This document shows positions 8,497 to 15,201 of a stretch of 16,284 nt of DNA, piece by piece. The stretch comes from JAQUGA01 sp038210985 (GTDB lineage Bacteria > Bacteroidota > Bacteroidia > Bacteroidales > WCHB1-69), in NCBI GenBank assembly GCA_038210985.1, contig JBBQWB010000072.1, positions 1-16,284 of the forward strand, read 5' to 3'. The number at the start of each line of letters is the position of its first letter. Position 1 is the stretch's first letter. Position numbers and translations under genes: made by a program. A model generated the notes under the pieces. It did no database searches. It worked only from the letters and a program-made list of their open reading frames with translations, and was not told where the DNA came from.

Positions 8497-8507
8497 TTTT
8501 CCTCTTT
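8497..8507 (-). promoter_or_regulatory. Ribosome-binding site that supports the TTG start of the SurA-like lipoprotein
   Basis: The minus strand reads AAAGAGGAAAA, with the GAGGA core at 8504-8500, 9 nt before the TTG at 8490. It overlaps the stop codon of the upstream foldase gene. No ATG gives the same reading frame with the lipoprotein signal, and clear Shine-Dalgarno sites are uncommon in Bacteroidetes, so this one decides the start. Confidence 0.65.
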
Positions 8508-10614
8508 ATTGAATTATACTGTTAAATACATCCATATCAACTTTGTAAGGATATTTAGCACGAAGGGATTTTATCCATTCTTTTTCCAAATAATTTTGAT
8601 ATTCTGAAATAACAATTCCTTTAATTTCATTAAATGGTTTTGGCGACATTTCGAGCACTTTGTCCATGTAAACAATTTGATAATCACCATTTGCATAAAC
8701 TACATCCGAAACACCCTTTTTCCATTCAAATCCGTCCACAACCGAATTATCTCCTTTAACATACGTGCCACTTTCGAGCTCTACAATTTGAACTTTTTTG
8801 TTTAATTGAATCACAATATCCGCAGGATTAGTTCCATTTGCAATTAATTTATTGATGGTTTTAAAATTCTTGCGAGCAATTTTTTCGTCTTTGAATTTAA
8901 AAATAGAAGCTTCCACTCTACGAGGATTTTGATAATTCAACTTAATATCTTCGTAATAATCTTTTAAACCAACACTATCTTTTACTGCTTTCGACCAAAC
9001 CATTTGATCGGTTAATTCAAACAATAAAATTCCGTCGCGATATTCTTTCATTAAATCTCTAAATTCTTTATGTTTTGTAGATAACTGGCTATCTTCATAC
9101 TCGATAACTACGTCTTCTATCCATTTAATATATCTGCTGCGTATAATAGACTTAGCGTCATCTGATTTAGAATCGCCTTGATGTTTTTCTAGATATTCAG
9201 CAAAGTCGGTTTGAGTAAATGATTTATCAGCAAATTTAACCATTGGTTTTTTCAAATTAGCAGCTTTAAGAGCTTTCCAATTGCCATTTGTTAAAGAAGT
9301 ATCTGCAAGTGCATAAAATTCTTCAAAAGCTTTTACATCTTCGGTAAATTTATATTCCTTTTTTAAACGAGCGATAAAAACATCCTTACTTTTATTGGAG
9401 CGAATATCTCTCGAAATTTTCATTTTAAGTTCATTTTTGCTATCATCGTATGTTGGCACTCCTTTATAGTCGATAAGTTTAATAAAATGCCATCCGTACA
9501 TTGTAAGAGTTGGAGCAGAAACATCATTTTTCTTTAATCCGTAAATTACTTCCACAAATTCGGGAACCATACGGTTTGGGCCAAACCAAGGGAGCATTCC
9601 ACCTTTTGCAGCCGAACCTTTATCATCGGAATATTCTTTAACTAAATCCTCGAACGATACACCTTGTTTTAGTTTTTCTTGAATTTCTTTAACTTTGGCT
9701 ATATTTTTCAACGAATCGGCAGAATTACCTTCGGCGTGTTTATTTAACAACAAATGAGCAACTTGAATTTTACCAAGAGAAGATTTTTTATCTGTAACTT
9801 TAATTAAATGATACCCAAAAGAAGTACGAACAGGCAACGAAATTTGACCAATTGGAGTGGTATAAGCTCCCGTTTCGAAAGGATAAACCATATCAAAAAC
9901 TGAGAAATAACCTAAATCGCCTTTGTTCCCTTTCATTGGTGGACGACCAGCAACTACTTGATTGCGTGCGGATGGATCTTCCGAAGTTTCGGCAGCAACT
10001 TTACCAAAATCCTCGCCAGCAGTAATACGTTTGCGGATGTTTGTGATTTTATTCCATGCAATTAGGGTGTCTTTAGGGCTAGCATCTTGGTCGATGCGAA
10101 TTAAAATATGAGACGCACGAACATCCCATTTTGATCGCTCGTATGCTTCTTCGAGAAGAAAATCATTTACTTCTTTATCAATTAAAAAAGGTTGTGTAAG
10201 TTGTTTTCTGTATCCAGCTAATTCTGTGATAAATGAAGATGCGGTATCGAGTTTTAAATTTTCAGCTTCTCTAACTTTTAGTCGAAAATTGATAAACAAT
10301 TCAAGATACTCTTGTAAATCTTCTTTTTTAATTTTAGAATCCTTAGAAGTATTATTTTTCATATAAACTGCTATGAATTCGGCTTTTGTAACTTTCTCAT
10401 TACCAATGGTAATTAACACTGGCTCATTTTGCTGAACAGGAGTTTGAGGAGTAGTTTGTGTGCTAGCATCCTGAGTTTTAGTAGTAGTTTTAGCAGTTTC
10501 AGCAGTTTTAGTAGCAGTAGTTTTTTTTGTTTGATTCGTTTTTTGGGCAAATGCCATGTTTCCAAAAATCAAACTGGAAGCAAGAAGCATTATAACAAAC
10601 AATTTTGTTTTCAT
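8506..10614 (-). CDS. Exported peptidylprolyl isomerase with two parvulin domains (PpiC/SurA/PpiD-like)
   Basis: A 702-residue foldase. The signal peptide is about 1-23 (cleavage after NMAFA). A low-complexity Lys/Thr/Gln linker occupies 24-62, and a SurA-like N-terminal helical domain about 65-160. Two parvulin domains follow: about 163-275 (VRASHILIRID, GDLGYFSVFDMVYPFE, FGYHLIKV) and about 281-384 (IQVAHLLLNKH, KGGMLPWFGPNRMVPEF, YGWHFIKLIDYKG). The remaining 300 residues are mostly helical and contain a further degenerate parvulin-like stretch near 580-680 (VDGFEWKKGVSDVV, then YQIVYMDKV). The protein is longer than classical SurA (about 430) and resembles the large Bacteroidetes foldases encoded beside guaB. 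It follows guaB by 33 bp and precedes the lipoprotein by 15 bp. It probably folds outer-membrane and T9SS substrates in the periplasm. Confidence 0.9.
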   Translation of the reverse strand: MKTKLFVIMLLASSLIFGNMAFAQKTNQTKKTTATKTAETAKTTTKTQDASTQTTPQTPVQQNEPVLITIGNEKVTKAEFIAVYMKNNTSKDSKIKKEDLQEYLELFINFRLKVREAENLKLDTASSFITELAGYRKQLTQPFLIDKEVNDFLLEEAYERSKWDVRASHILIRIDQDASPKDTLIAWNKITNIRKRITAGEDFGKVAAETSEDPSARNQVVAGRPPMKGNKGDLGYFSVFDMVYPFETGAYTTPIGQISLPVRTSFGYHLIKVTDKKSSLGKIQVAHLLLNKHAEGNSADSLKNIAKVKEIQEKLKQGVSFEDLVKEYSDDKGSAAKGGMLPWFGPNRMVPEFVEVIYGLKKNDVSAPTLTMYGWHFIKLIDYKGVPTYDDSKNELKMKISRDIRSNKSKDVFIARLKKEYKFTEDVKAFEEFYALADTSLTNGNWKALKAANLKKPMVKFADKSFTQTDFAEYLEKHQGDSKSDDAKSIIRSRYIKWIEDVVIEYEDSQLSTKHKEFRDLMKEYRDGILLFELTDQMVWSKAVKDSVGLKDYYEDIKLNYQNPRRVEASIFKFKDEKIARKNFKTINKLIANGTNPADIVIQLNKKVQIVELESGTYVKGDNSVVDGFEWKKGVSDVVYANGDYQIVYMDKVLEMSPKPFNEIKGIVISEYQNYLEKEWIKSLRAKYPYKVDMDVFNSIIQ

Positions 10615-10647
10615 ATTAATTTGATTTATATTTATTTATACTTGTTT

Positions 10648-12120
10648 TTATCTTGAATAATTTGGAGCTTCGCGGGTAATAATAATATCGTGTGGATGAC
10701 TTTCGAGAATTCCTGCATGAGATATTTTCACAAATTTTGCTTTTTGCAAGGCTGCAATATCTTTTGAACCGGTATAACCCATTCCTGCTCGAAGTCCGCC
10801 AACCATTTGATGAATTACTTCGGTCAGAGTACCTTTATAAGCAACTCGACCAACAATTCCTTCGGGAACCAGTTTTTTAACGTCGTCTTCGGCATCTTGA
10901 AAATATCTATCTTTCGAGCCTTTTTGCATCGCTTCTAACGATCCCATACCGCGGTAAGTTTTATATTTTCGACCTTCAAAAATGATGGTTTCACCAGGAG
11001 ATTCTTCCACCCCAGCAAACAATGAGCCAGCCATGATGGTACTTGCACCAGCAGCTAGAGCTTTTACGATATCGCCAGTATAGCGAATTCCGCCATCGGC
11101 AATTAATGGGATTCCACTTCCTTCTAAGGCTTTTGATACCGCATAAACCGCAGCAAGCTGAGGAACACCAATTCCTGCAATTATACGTGTAGTGCAAATG
11201 GAACCTGGACCAATTCCTACTTTAACGCCATCAGCTCCTGCTTTCATTAAATCAATAGCCGCTTCGGCAGTAGCAATATTACCAACTACAATATCAATTT
11301 GAGGATATTTTGCTTTCACCTTTTTAGTAGCTTCAATCACACCTTTTGAGTGCCCATGAGCGGTATCAATTACCAAAGCATCCACGCCTACTTTTACCAA
11401 TTCGTCGCAACGATCCATCATATCCACCGAAACGCCAACTGCAGCTGCAACGCGTAAACGCCCCATACTGTCTTTACAAGCATTAGGGCGAGCTTTAATT
11501 TTAATAATATCCTTGTATGTAATTAATCCAACTAAGAAACCGTTTTTGTCAACTACGGGTAATTTTTCAATTTTAAACTCCTGAAGGATATCCGCCGCTT
11601 TTTCAAAATCGGTAAATTCGCGAGTAGTAACCACTTTAACAGTCATTATGTCCGAGATTTTACGCTGCAAATTACGTTCAAAACGCAAATCTCGATTTGT
11701 TACTATCCCAACTAATTTCCCGTCGTGATCCACCACCGGAATACCACCAATTTTATATTCGGCCATTAAGCGCAAAGCATCATCCACATTACCTTCTTTA
11801 AAAATGGTTATTGGATTAATAATCATACCATTTTCGGCACGCTTCACTTTTTTAACTTCTTTTGCCTGATCTTCGATGCTCATGTTTTTATGCAATACAC
11901 CAATTCCGCCTTCTTGAGCCATAGCAATAGCCATTATGGAGTCTGTAACGGTATCCATAGCAGCCGAAACTATTGGAATTCGCAAGGAAATATTTCGGGT
12001 AAAATTTGTTCGAGTATCCACATCTCGAGGTAATACTTCGCTGTAAGCAGGAACTAATAAAACATCATCGTAGGTTAGTCCTTCGCCTAAAAACTTGTCT
12101 TTAACAAAATCAAATGCCAT
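10648..12120 (-). CDS. guaB: IMP dehydrogenase
   Basis: The enzyme oxidises IMP to XMP with NAD+, the committed step of GMP synthesis in the cytosol. At 490 residues it has the family length. The TIM barrel starts with GLTYDDVLLVPAYSEVLP (14-31). Two CBS domains are inserted at about 104-155 and 160-212. The catalytic loop GPGSICTTR (304-312) carries the nucleophile Cys309, DGGIRYTGD at 342-350 binds the IMP phosphate, and YRGMGS (389-394) and VPEGIVGRV (418-426) form the hinge and flap. The conserved start is MAFDFVKDKFLGEGLTYDDV. An upstream in-frame ATG at 12162 would add 14 unrelated residues and lies upstream of the likely -7 box, so I reject it. It heads the long minus-strand gene run. 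Confidence 0.97.
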   Translation of the reverse strand: MAFDFVKDKFLGEGLTYDDVLLVPAYSEVLPRDVDTRTNFTRNISLRIPIVSAAMDTVTDSIMAIAMAQEGGIGVLHKNMSIEDQAKEVKKVKRAENGMIINPITIFKEGNVDDALRLMAEYKIGGIPVVDHDGKLVGIVTNRDLRFERNLQRKISDIMTVKVVTTREFTDFEKAADILQEFKIEKLPVVDKNGFLVGLITYKDIIKIKARPNACKDSMGRLRVAAAVGVSVDMMDRCDELVKVGVDALVIDTAHGHSKGVIEATKKVKAKYPQIDIVVGNIATAEAAIDLMKAGADGVKVGIGPGSICTTRIIAGIGVPQLAAVYAVSKALEGSGIPLIADGGIRYTGDIVKALAAGASTIMAGSLFAGVEESPGETIIFEGRKYKTYRGMGSLEAMQKGSKDRYFQDAEDDVKKLVPEGIVGRVAYKGTLTEVIHQMVGGLRAGMGYTGSKDIAALQKAKFVKISHAGILESHPHDIIITREAPNYSR

Positions 12121-12139
12121 GTTGTTGATTTTTAAAATG

Positions 12140-12174
12140 CAAATGTATGAAAAATCATTCATCCTTACTCCAAA
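12140..12174 (-). promoter_or_regulatory. Probable guaB promoter (Bacteroidetes type)
   Basis: The minus strand has TACATTTG at 12147-12140, a match to the -7 consensus TAnnTTTG. TTTG at 12174-12171 could be the -33 element, with a 23-bp spacer that is slightly longer than the usual 19-21. The predicted start of transcription falls a few bases downstream, just before the chosen ATG at 12120. This favours the short guaB start. Confidence 0.45.
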
Positions 12175-12226
12175 AAAATGTTAAGGTTTCTAATGTTTTT
12201 AGGAATAAATAAGGTCGTCGTTGTTA

Positions 12227-12344
12227 TCTCGACTATGCTCGATGTTCAACTGCTTTGCTCGACGTCCAGATTCGGTCTTCAAGCGTAGCTGTGCAGTGCA
12301 ATGTACTGAGCTTAGTCGAAGTAAGCGAAGCCGAACTGTCGAGA
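12227..12344. repeat. REP-like block of degenerate TCGACT..GCTCGA modules
   Basis: The block is framed by TCTCGAC (12227-12233) and its inverse GTCGAGA (12338-12344). Inside are TCGACTATGCTCGA (12229-12242), a related copy TCAACTGCTTTGCTCGA (12246-12262), and one in opposite orientation, CTGAGCTTAGTCGAAG (12306-12321). GC is visibly higher than in the surroundings. Modules of this TGAGC/GTCGA type recur in intergenic DNA of many Bacteroidetes; that is from memory and was not searched here. No gene is supported in the block. Confidence 0.6.
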
Positions 12345-12357
12345 AGCCAATTGTTAC

Positions 12358-12728
12358 CAATCTTTTCAATCTTCACCAATCTTCATCAATCTTTTCAATC
12401 TTTTCAATCTTCATCAATCTTTTCAATCTTTTCAATCTTAACCAATCTTCACCAATCTTCATCAATCTTTTCAATCTTCACCAATCTTCATCAATCTTTT
12501 CAATCTTTTCAATCTTCACCAATCTTCATCAATCTTTTCAATCTTCACCAATCTTCACCAATCTTTTCAATCTTTTCAATCTTCACCAATCTTTTCAATC
12601 TTCATCAATCTTTTCAATCTTTTCAATCTTCATCAATCTTTTCAATCTTTTCAATCTTTTCAATCTTCATCAATCTTTTCAATCTTTTCAATCTTTTCAA
12701 TCTTGAACCAATCTTCACCAATCTTTAG
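12358..12728. repeat. Minisatellite of 39 CAATCTT-based 9- and 10-bp units
   Basis: Every unit begins CAATCTT. I count 20 copies of CAATCTTTT (9 bp), 8 of CAATCTTCAC and 8 of CAATCTTCAT (10 bp), and three variants: CAATCTTAAC at 12433, CAATCTTGAAC at 12698 and a final CAATCTTTAG at 12719. On the minus strand the unit reads GATTG followed by AAAA, GTGAA or ATGAA. The array lies downstream of the small T9SS gene and upstream of guaB, next to the REP-like block. The plus strand has long stop-free frames across it only because the unit contains no stop triplet, so I do not call a protein. The length is likely to vary between strains. Confidence 0.95.
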
Positions 12729-12742
12729 CATATAAAATTCAT

Positions 12743-12765
12743 ACTACTCTATTAAATAGAGCAGT
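12743..12765 (-). terminator. Possible weak terminator hairpin after the small T9SS gene
   Basis: An inverted repeat ACT-A-CTCTATT with AATAGAG-C-AGT lies 16-38 bp past the stop codon at 12781. On the minus strand it is followed by an AT-rich stretch but no uninterrupted U tract. It could end the small gene's transcript or stabilise its 3' end before the minisatellite. Confidence 0.35.
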
Positions 12766-12780
12766 TTGAACCGAATTAAA

Positions 12781-13221
12781 TTATTGTACAATAAATTTTC
12801 CAACTTTTACATCACCATTGGTATTATTTTTAAACTTAATAAAATAAATACCTTTTTTGAAGGATGAAATATTAATTATTTTTGATGATTTTGCTTCATT
12901 GATTTCATTTAATATCACACGACCAAACGCATCATAAATAACCATTTCATCTATTTGTTCTATTCCATCAATTTGAATTTGATTCTTTGCTGGATTTGGA
13001 GATATAACAATATTTGAATGATGCTTAATTTTTACGCTAGCTTTTTGGCTTTCTACATTATCATTCATATTATCAAATCGTTGTGTCATAACCCAAGCAC
13101 TAAATGAAAAATTTAATGTTTGCGATTTTAAAAACATTGGCAAACTTAAAATTAAAAACATAGCAAAAAGCCTAAAACTGGCTCTGCCGTGTGTGTGTGT
13201 GTGTGTGTGTGTGACACTCAC
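12781..13221 (-). CDS. Small secreted protein with T9SS type A sorting domain and a (CA)n-encoded Thr-His tract at its N-terminus; candidate phase-variable gene
   Basis: A 146-residue product from a GTG start. Residues 4-11 are THTHTHTH, encoded by a (GT/AC)12 microsatellite. Next comes a signal-peptide-like stretch (RASFRLFAMFLILSLPMF, about 13-30), then only about 40 residues with no recognised domain, then a sorting domain at about 70-146 (ISPNPAKNQIQIDG, YDAFGRVI, KKGIYFIKF, GKFIV). The protein is thus almost all targeting signals, which is odd for a T9SS substrate. GTG at 13221 is the only start in frame with the tract and has A6 directly before it. An ATG at 13161 would skip the tract but leave a signal peptide without a basic n-region. 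Gain or loss of one GT unit shifts the frame and stops translation within a few codons of the tract. The sorting domain is clear; the start and the phase variation are inferred. Confidence 0.75.
   Translation of the reverse strand: MSVTHTHTHTHGRASFRLFAMFLILSLPMFLKSQTLNFSFSAWVMTQRFDNMNDNVESQKASVKIKHHSNIVISPNPAKNQIQIDGIEQIDEMVIYDAFGRVILNEINEAKSSKIINISSFKKGIYFIKFKNNTNGDVKVGKFIVQ
13189..13212. repeat. (GT)12 dinucleotide microsatellite inside the 5' coding region
   Basis: Twelve perfect GT copies (AC on the coding strand) lie 10 bp inside the GTG start of the small T9SS gene. In the present length, 24 bp, the tract keeps the downstream frame open. With 11 units the frame meets TAG after CGG CAG AGC CAG TTT; with 13 it meets TAA a dozen codons later. 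Tracts like this are classic sites of slipped-strand mispairing. Confidence 0.97.
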
Positions 13222-13277
13222 TTTTTTGTAATTCTGTTTTCGTAAATTTGGGTTTTAATGAATATAAATATATTTCA

Positions 13278-13309
13278 CAAATATACGATAACATTAACAT
13301 AATGTCAAT
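13278..13309 (-). promoter_or_regulatory. Promoter of the small T9SS gene (Bacteroidetes type)
   Basis: On the minus strand ATTG (13309-13306), a 20-bp spacer and TATATTTG (13285-13278) fit the Bacteroidetes consensus TTTG-N19-21-TAnnTTTG closely. Transcription would start near 13271, leaving a leader of about 50 nt before the GTG at 13221. The in-frame-looking ATGs further upstream (13294, 13300, 13318) would then not be transcribed. Confidence 0.65.
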
Positions 13310-13314
13310 AGATA

Positions 13315-13355
13315 ACATGCATTTATTTTGTTTTTTAATAAGTTAATAAGCATGT
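13315..13355. promoter_or_regulatory. Imperfect palindrome just upstream of the small T9SS gene promoter
   Basis: The arms ACATGCATTTATT (13315-13327) and AATAAGCATGT (13345-13355) share the 6-bp core ACATGC/GCATGT and an AT-rich extension. The palindrome ends 5 bp before the -33 element, a position suited to an operator. No regulator is known from the window. Confidence 0.3.
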
Positions 13356-13393
13356 CAGTTAAATTCTTTCAATATTTAAGGTTAAACAAAATA

Positions 13394-13435
13394 AAAGCCA
13401 CAACTTTATAAATCCATTCATAAAGTTGTGGCTTT
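13394..13435 (-). terminator. Rho-independent terminator of the DUF4139 gene
   Basis: A perfect 16-bp stem (13394-13409 with 13420-13435, core AGCCACAACTTT) has a 10-nt loop and, on the minus strand, is followed by a T-rich run (TTTTATTTTG in reading direction). It lies 16 bp past the stop codon of the DUF4139 gene and separates it from the small T9SS gene downstream. Confidence 0.85.
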
Positions 13436-13451
13436 AATTAAAATTGATTTT

Positions 13452-15143
13452 CTATTCGCTCAATAGACTTTTTGTTTTATCAAATCTTATGGTATATCTA
13501 AACGAAACTTTCTTAGTCTCGTTTGGTTTAAGAGTTAGATTCCAAAGAAGTTCCCCCGTGTTTTCATCGTAAATTGCTTCCTTCATTTCATCGGGAATAA
13601 CTTTAATTTCAGGTACCTCAGTAATTGGAATTTGGTCTTTTAAAACTAAGCTAACTTCGGTTTGATTTTGATTTTTAACGGTAATTTCGATATAAATGGA
13701 ACGTTCACGAGTGTTTCCAACAATTTTATCCTTGGATTTATCGGATATTTTTTTGCGGTCAACTACTACTCGCTTATCCACTCCCAACGAAACTACTAAT
13801 GTATCAATTGCGGTTGAAGGATTAATATATGTTTGGCTAATAATGCTATTTTGATAAATAATATTAGCACGACCTTGAACTAAACTCAATTTTTCCCAAC
13901 CTTGCAGATAAGCGGTTGAAAAAACATCTTTATCCATTTTTGGGATGGCTAAAAATTTATAATTTGCAGTTAAATTTGCACTCATTAATGCAATGGTTTG
14001 TTTTTTCCCATCAGATGGAATGGTGTATGGCAGCGAAACTTCATATTCTGCAAAAAGCAAGTTTTGGGTGGTTTGAGTCCATTCATATGAATATTGAGCA
14101 TCCTTCATTACTTCATTGTCACTAACTGAGGAAGCGTCTATTGTGCGAGGTGCAGATTCTTTTTTTTCGGTTGTTTGTGCCGTTCGAACATTGGAATACA
14201 TATTTTGCGAATAAGCTGTAGGAGGCATATAATAGGTTAAATACCAAGCTAATAAATTTGGTAACACTTTATAAACTGAAGGTTTTCCGGTTGAAAATAC
14301 CAGTTTTGCTTTTTCCCAATTTTCGCCAGTTTGTTGAGCTACATTAGCTTTTAAAATTAATTGCACTGGTTTTGAAACCTCCTCTACTTTTAACTCATAA
14401 AATGGCTCCCATGTAACACCTGATGTTAAATAAGTAAATTCGATAATAGCATTTGGAACGGCTTTATCTGTCATCACTTGAAAGCGAATTTCGGATTTGG
14501 CTAGCTCAGGCACTACTTCGGTTTCGTAACTTGCTGAATAATTTCGAAGAGCTACCAATCTAGCTTCCATTTCATTTTTTTGTTTATACAATAGCTTTTC
14601 TCTTTTTGTAATTTTGAGTAATTCAGCATTAATTTCTATCATTTTTGTACGATAAAAATTTAATCCTTCTTTTAACTCGGGCAAGGTATCGGATCCAGAA
14701 ATTACTCGATTTGATTGAAGCAATGATTTTTCGGCTTGAAAAACTTCTTTACGAGATTGGTTTTCCATAATATCGTATGCAATCGATTCAATAGAATCCG
14801 ACAATGCATTAATTTTTTTCAAAATTGGAGCAGGAATTGCGTCTTCGGCTGTGTTTTTTGGTTCGGGATATTTAATTTGAACTTGCTGGCTCAAAATAAC
14901 AAAACTTCCTTTTCCACTAACCCGCAGGGAGTTTGGATCGAGATACTGCGAAAGTCCTGAAACTACAATTTCCGAAGTACCAGCAGGGAGGTTTACACTA
15001 GCTGAACGCTCTATTTGAGCGTTGGTTAAATAAACAATAACTTTATCAATTTTAGATGAAGTTACAATCTCCTTTTGTCCAAAAAGAGAATTAGCTAAAC
15101 CCATAAATAGGATAAAGCTAACAAGGATAATTCGATGTTTCAT
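13452..15143 (-). CDS. Secreted DUF4140/DUF4139-domain protein (mucoidy inhibitor MuiA-like family)
   Basis: A 563-residue protein with a signal peptide at about 1-23 (MKHRIILVSFILFMGLANSLFG). Residues 30-130 match the DUF4140 N-terminal domain: SKIDKVIVYLTNAQIERSASV, then LPAGTSEIVVSGLSQYLDPNSLRVSG. A helical, probably coiled-coil stretch follows at about 105-205. From about 215 to the end comes DUF4139: ITYLTSGVTWEP-type block (FTYLTSGVTWEPFYELKV), NLLFAEYEVSLPYTIPSDGKKQTIAL, and GELLWNLTLKPNETKKVSFRYTIRF at the C-terminus. Family members are widespread in Bacteroidetes and fungi, and their function is unknown; the 'mucoidy inhibitor' name is historical. I take ATG at 15143, which begins the signal peptide, not the TTG 33 bp upstream. 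It follows the GPP34 locus by 58 bp and ends in a strong terminator. Confidence 0.85.
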   Translation of the reverse strand: MKHRIILVSFILFMGLANSLFGQKEIVTSSKIDKVIVYLTNAQIERSASVNLPAGTSEIVVSGLSQYLDPNSLRVSGKGSFVILSQQVQIKYPEPKNTAEDAIPAPILKKINALSDSIESIAYDIMENQSRKEVFQAEKSLLQSNRVISGSDTLPELKEGLNFYRTKMIEINAELLKITKREKLLYKQKNEMEARLVALRNYSASYETEVVPELAKSEIRFQVMTDKAVPNAIIEFTYLTSGVTWEPFYELKVEEVSKPVQLILKANVAQQTGENWEKAKLVFSTGKPSVYKVLPNLLAWYLTYYMPPTAYSQNMYSNVRTAQTTEKKESAPRTIDASSVSDNEVMKDAQYSYEWTQTTQNLLFAEYEVSLPYTIPSDGKKQTIALMSANLTANYKFLAIPKMDKDVFSTAYLQGWEKLSLVQGRANIIYQNSIISQTYINPSTAIDTLVVSLGVDKRVVVDRKKISDKSKDKIVGNTRERSIYIEITVKNQNQTEVSLVLKDQIPITEVPEIKVIPDEMKEAIYDENTGELLWNLTLKPNETKKVSFRYTIRFDKTKSLLSE

Positions 15144-15201
15144 AGGATGTATAATTTGAGGGTCGATTTTGTACAAAAATCAAACCGCAAATTTTCAATC
15201 T

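Noticed and set aside
12121..12162. Longer guaB start at ATG 12162.
   Set aside because: It adds 14 residues not typical of IMP dehydrogenase, and the likely -7 box lies between it and the conserved MAFDF start.
12221..12728. Two long overlapping plus-strand open frames of about 160 codons (Ser/Ile/Phe/Asn/Leu-rich).
   Set aside because: They exist because the CAATCTT unit has no stop triplet on this strand. The predicted proteins are pure repeat translation, the 10-bp units keep shifting the frame, and no start signal or homologous fold is visible.
12358..12728. CRISPR array.
   Set aside because: Units are 9-10 bp and directly adjacent, with no unique spacers of about 30 bp and no cas genes nearby.
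13222..13318. Upstream ATGs (13318, 13300, 13294) opening a frame that runs into the GT tract and would join the T9SS frame with 13 units.
   Set aside because: At the present length this frame stops just after the tract, and the well-formed promoter at 13278-13309 would start transcription downstream of these ATGs. Worth remembering if the promoter call is wrong.
15144..15176. Longer DUF4139 protein from TTG 15176.
   Set aside because: The ATG at 15143 begins a standard signal peptide; the extension would place charged, unrelated residues before it.
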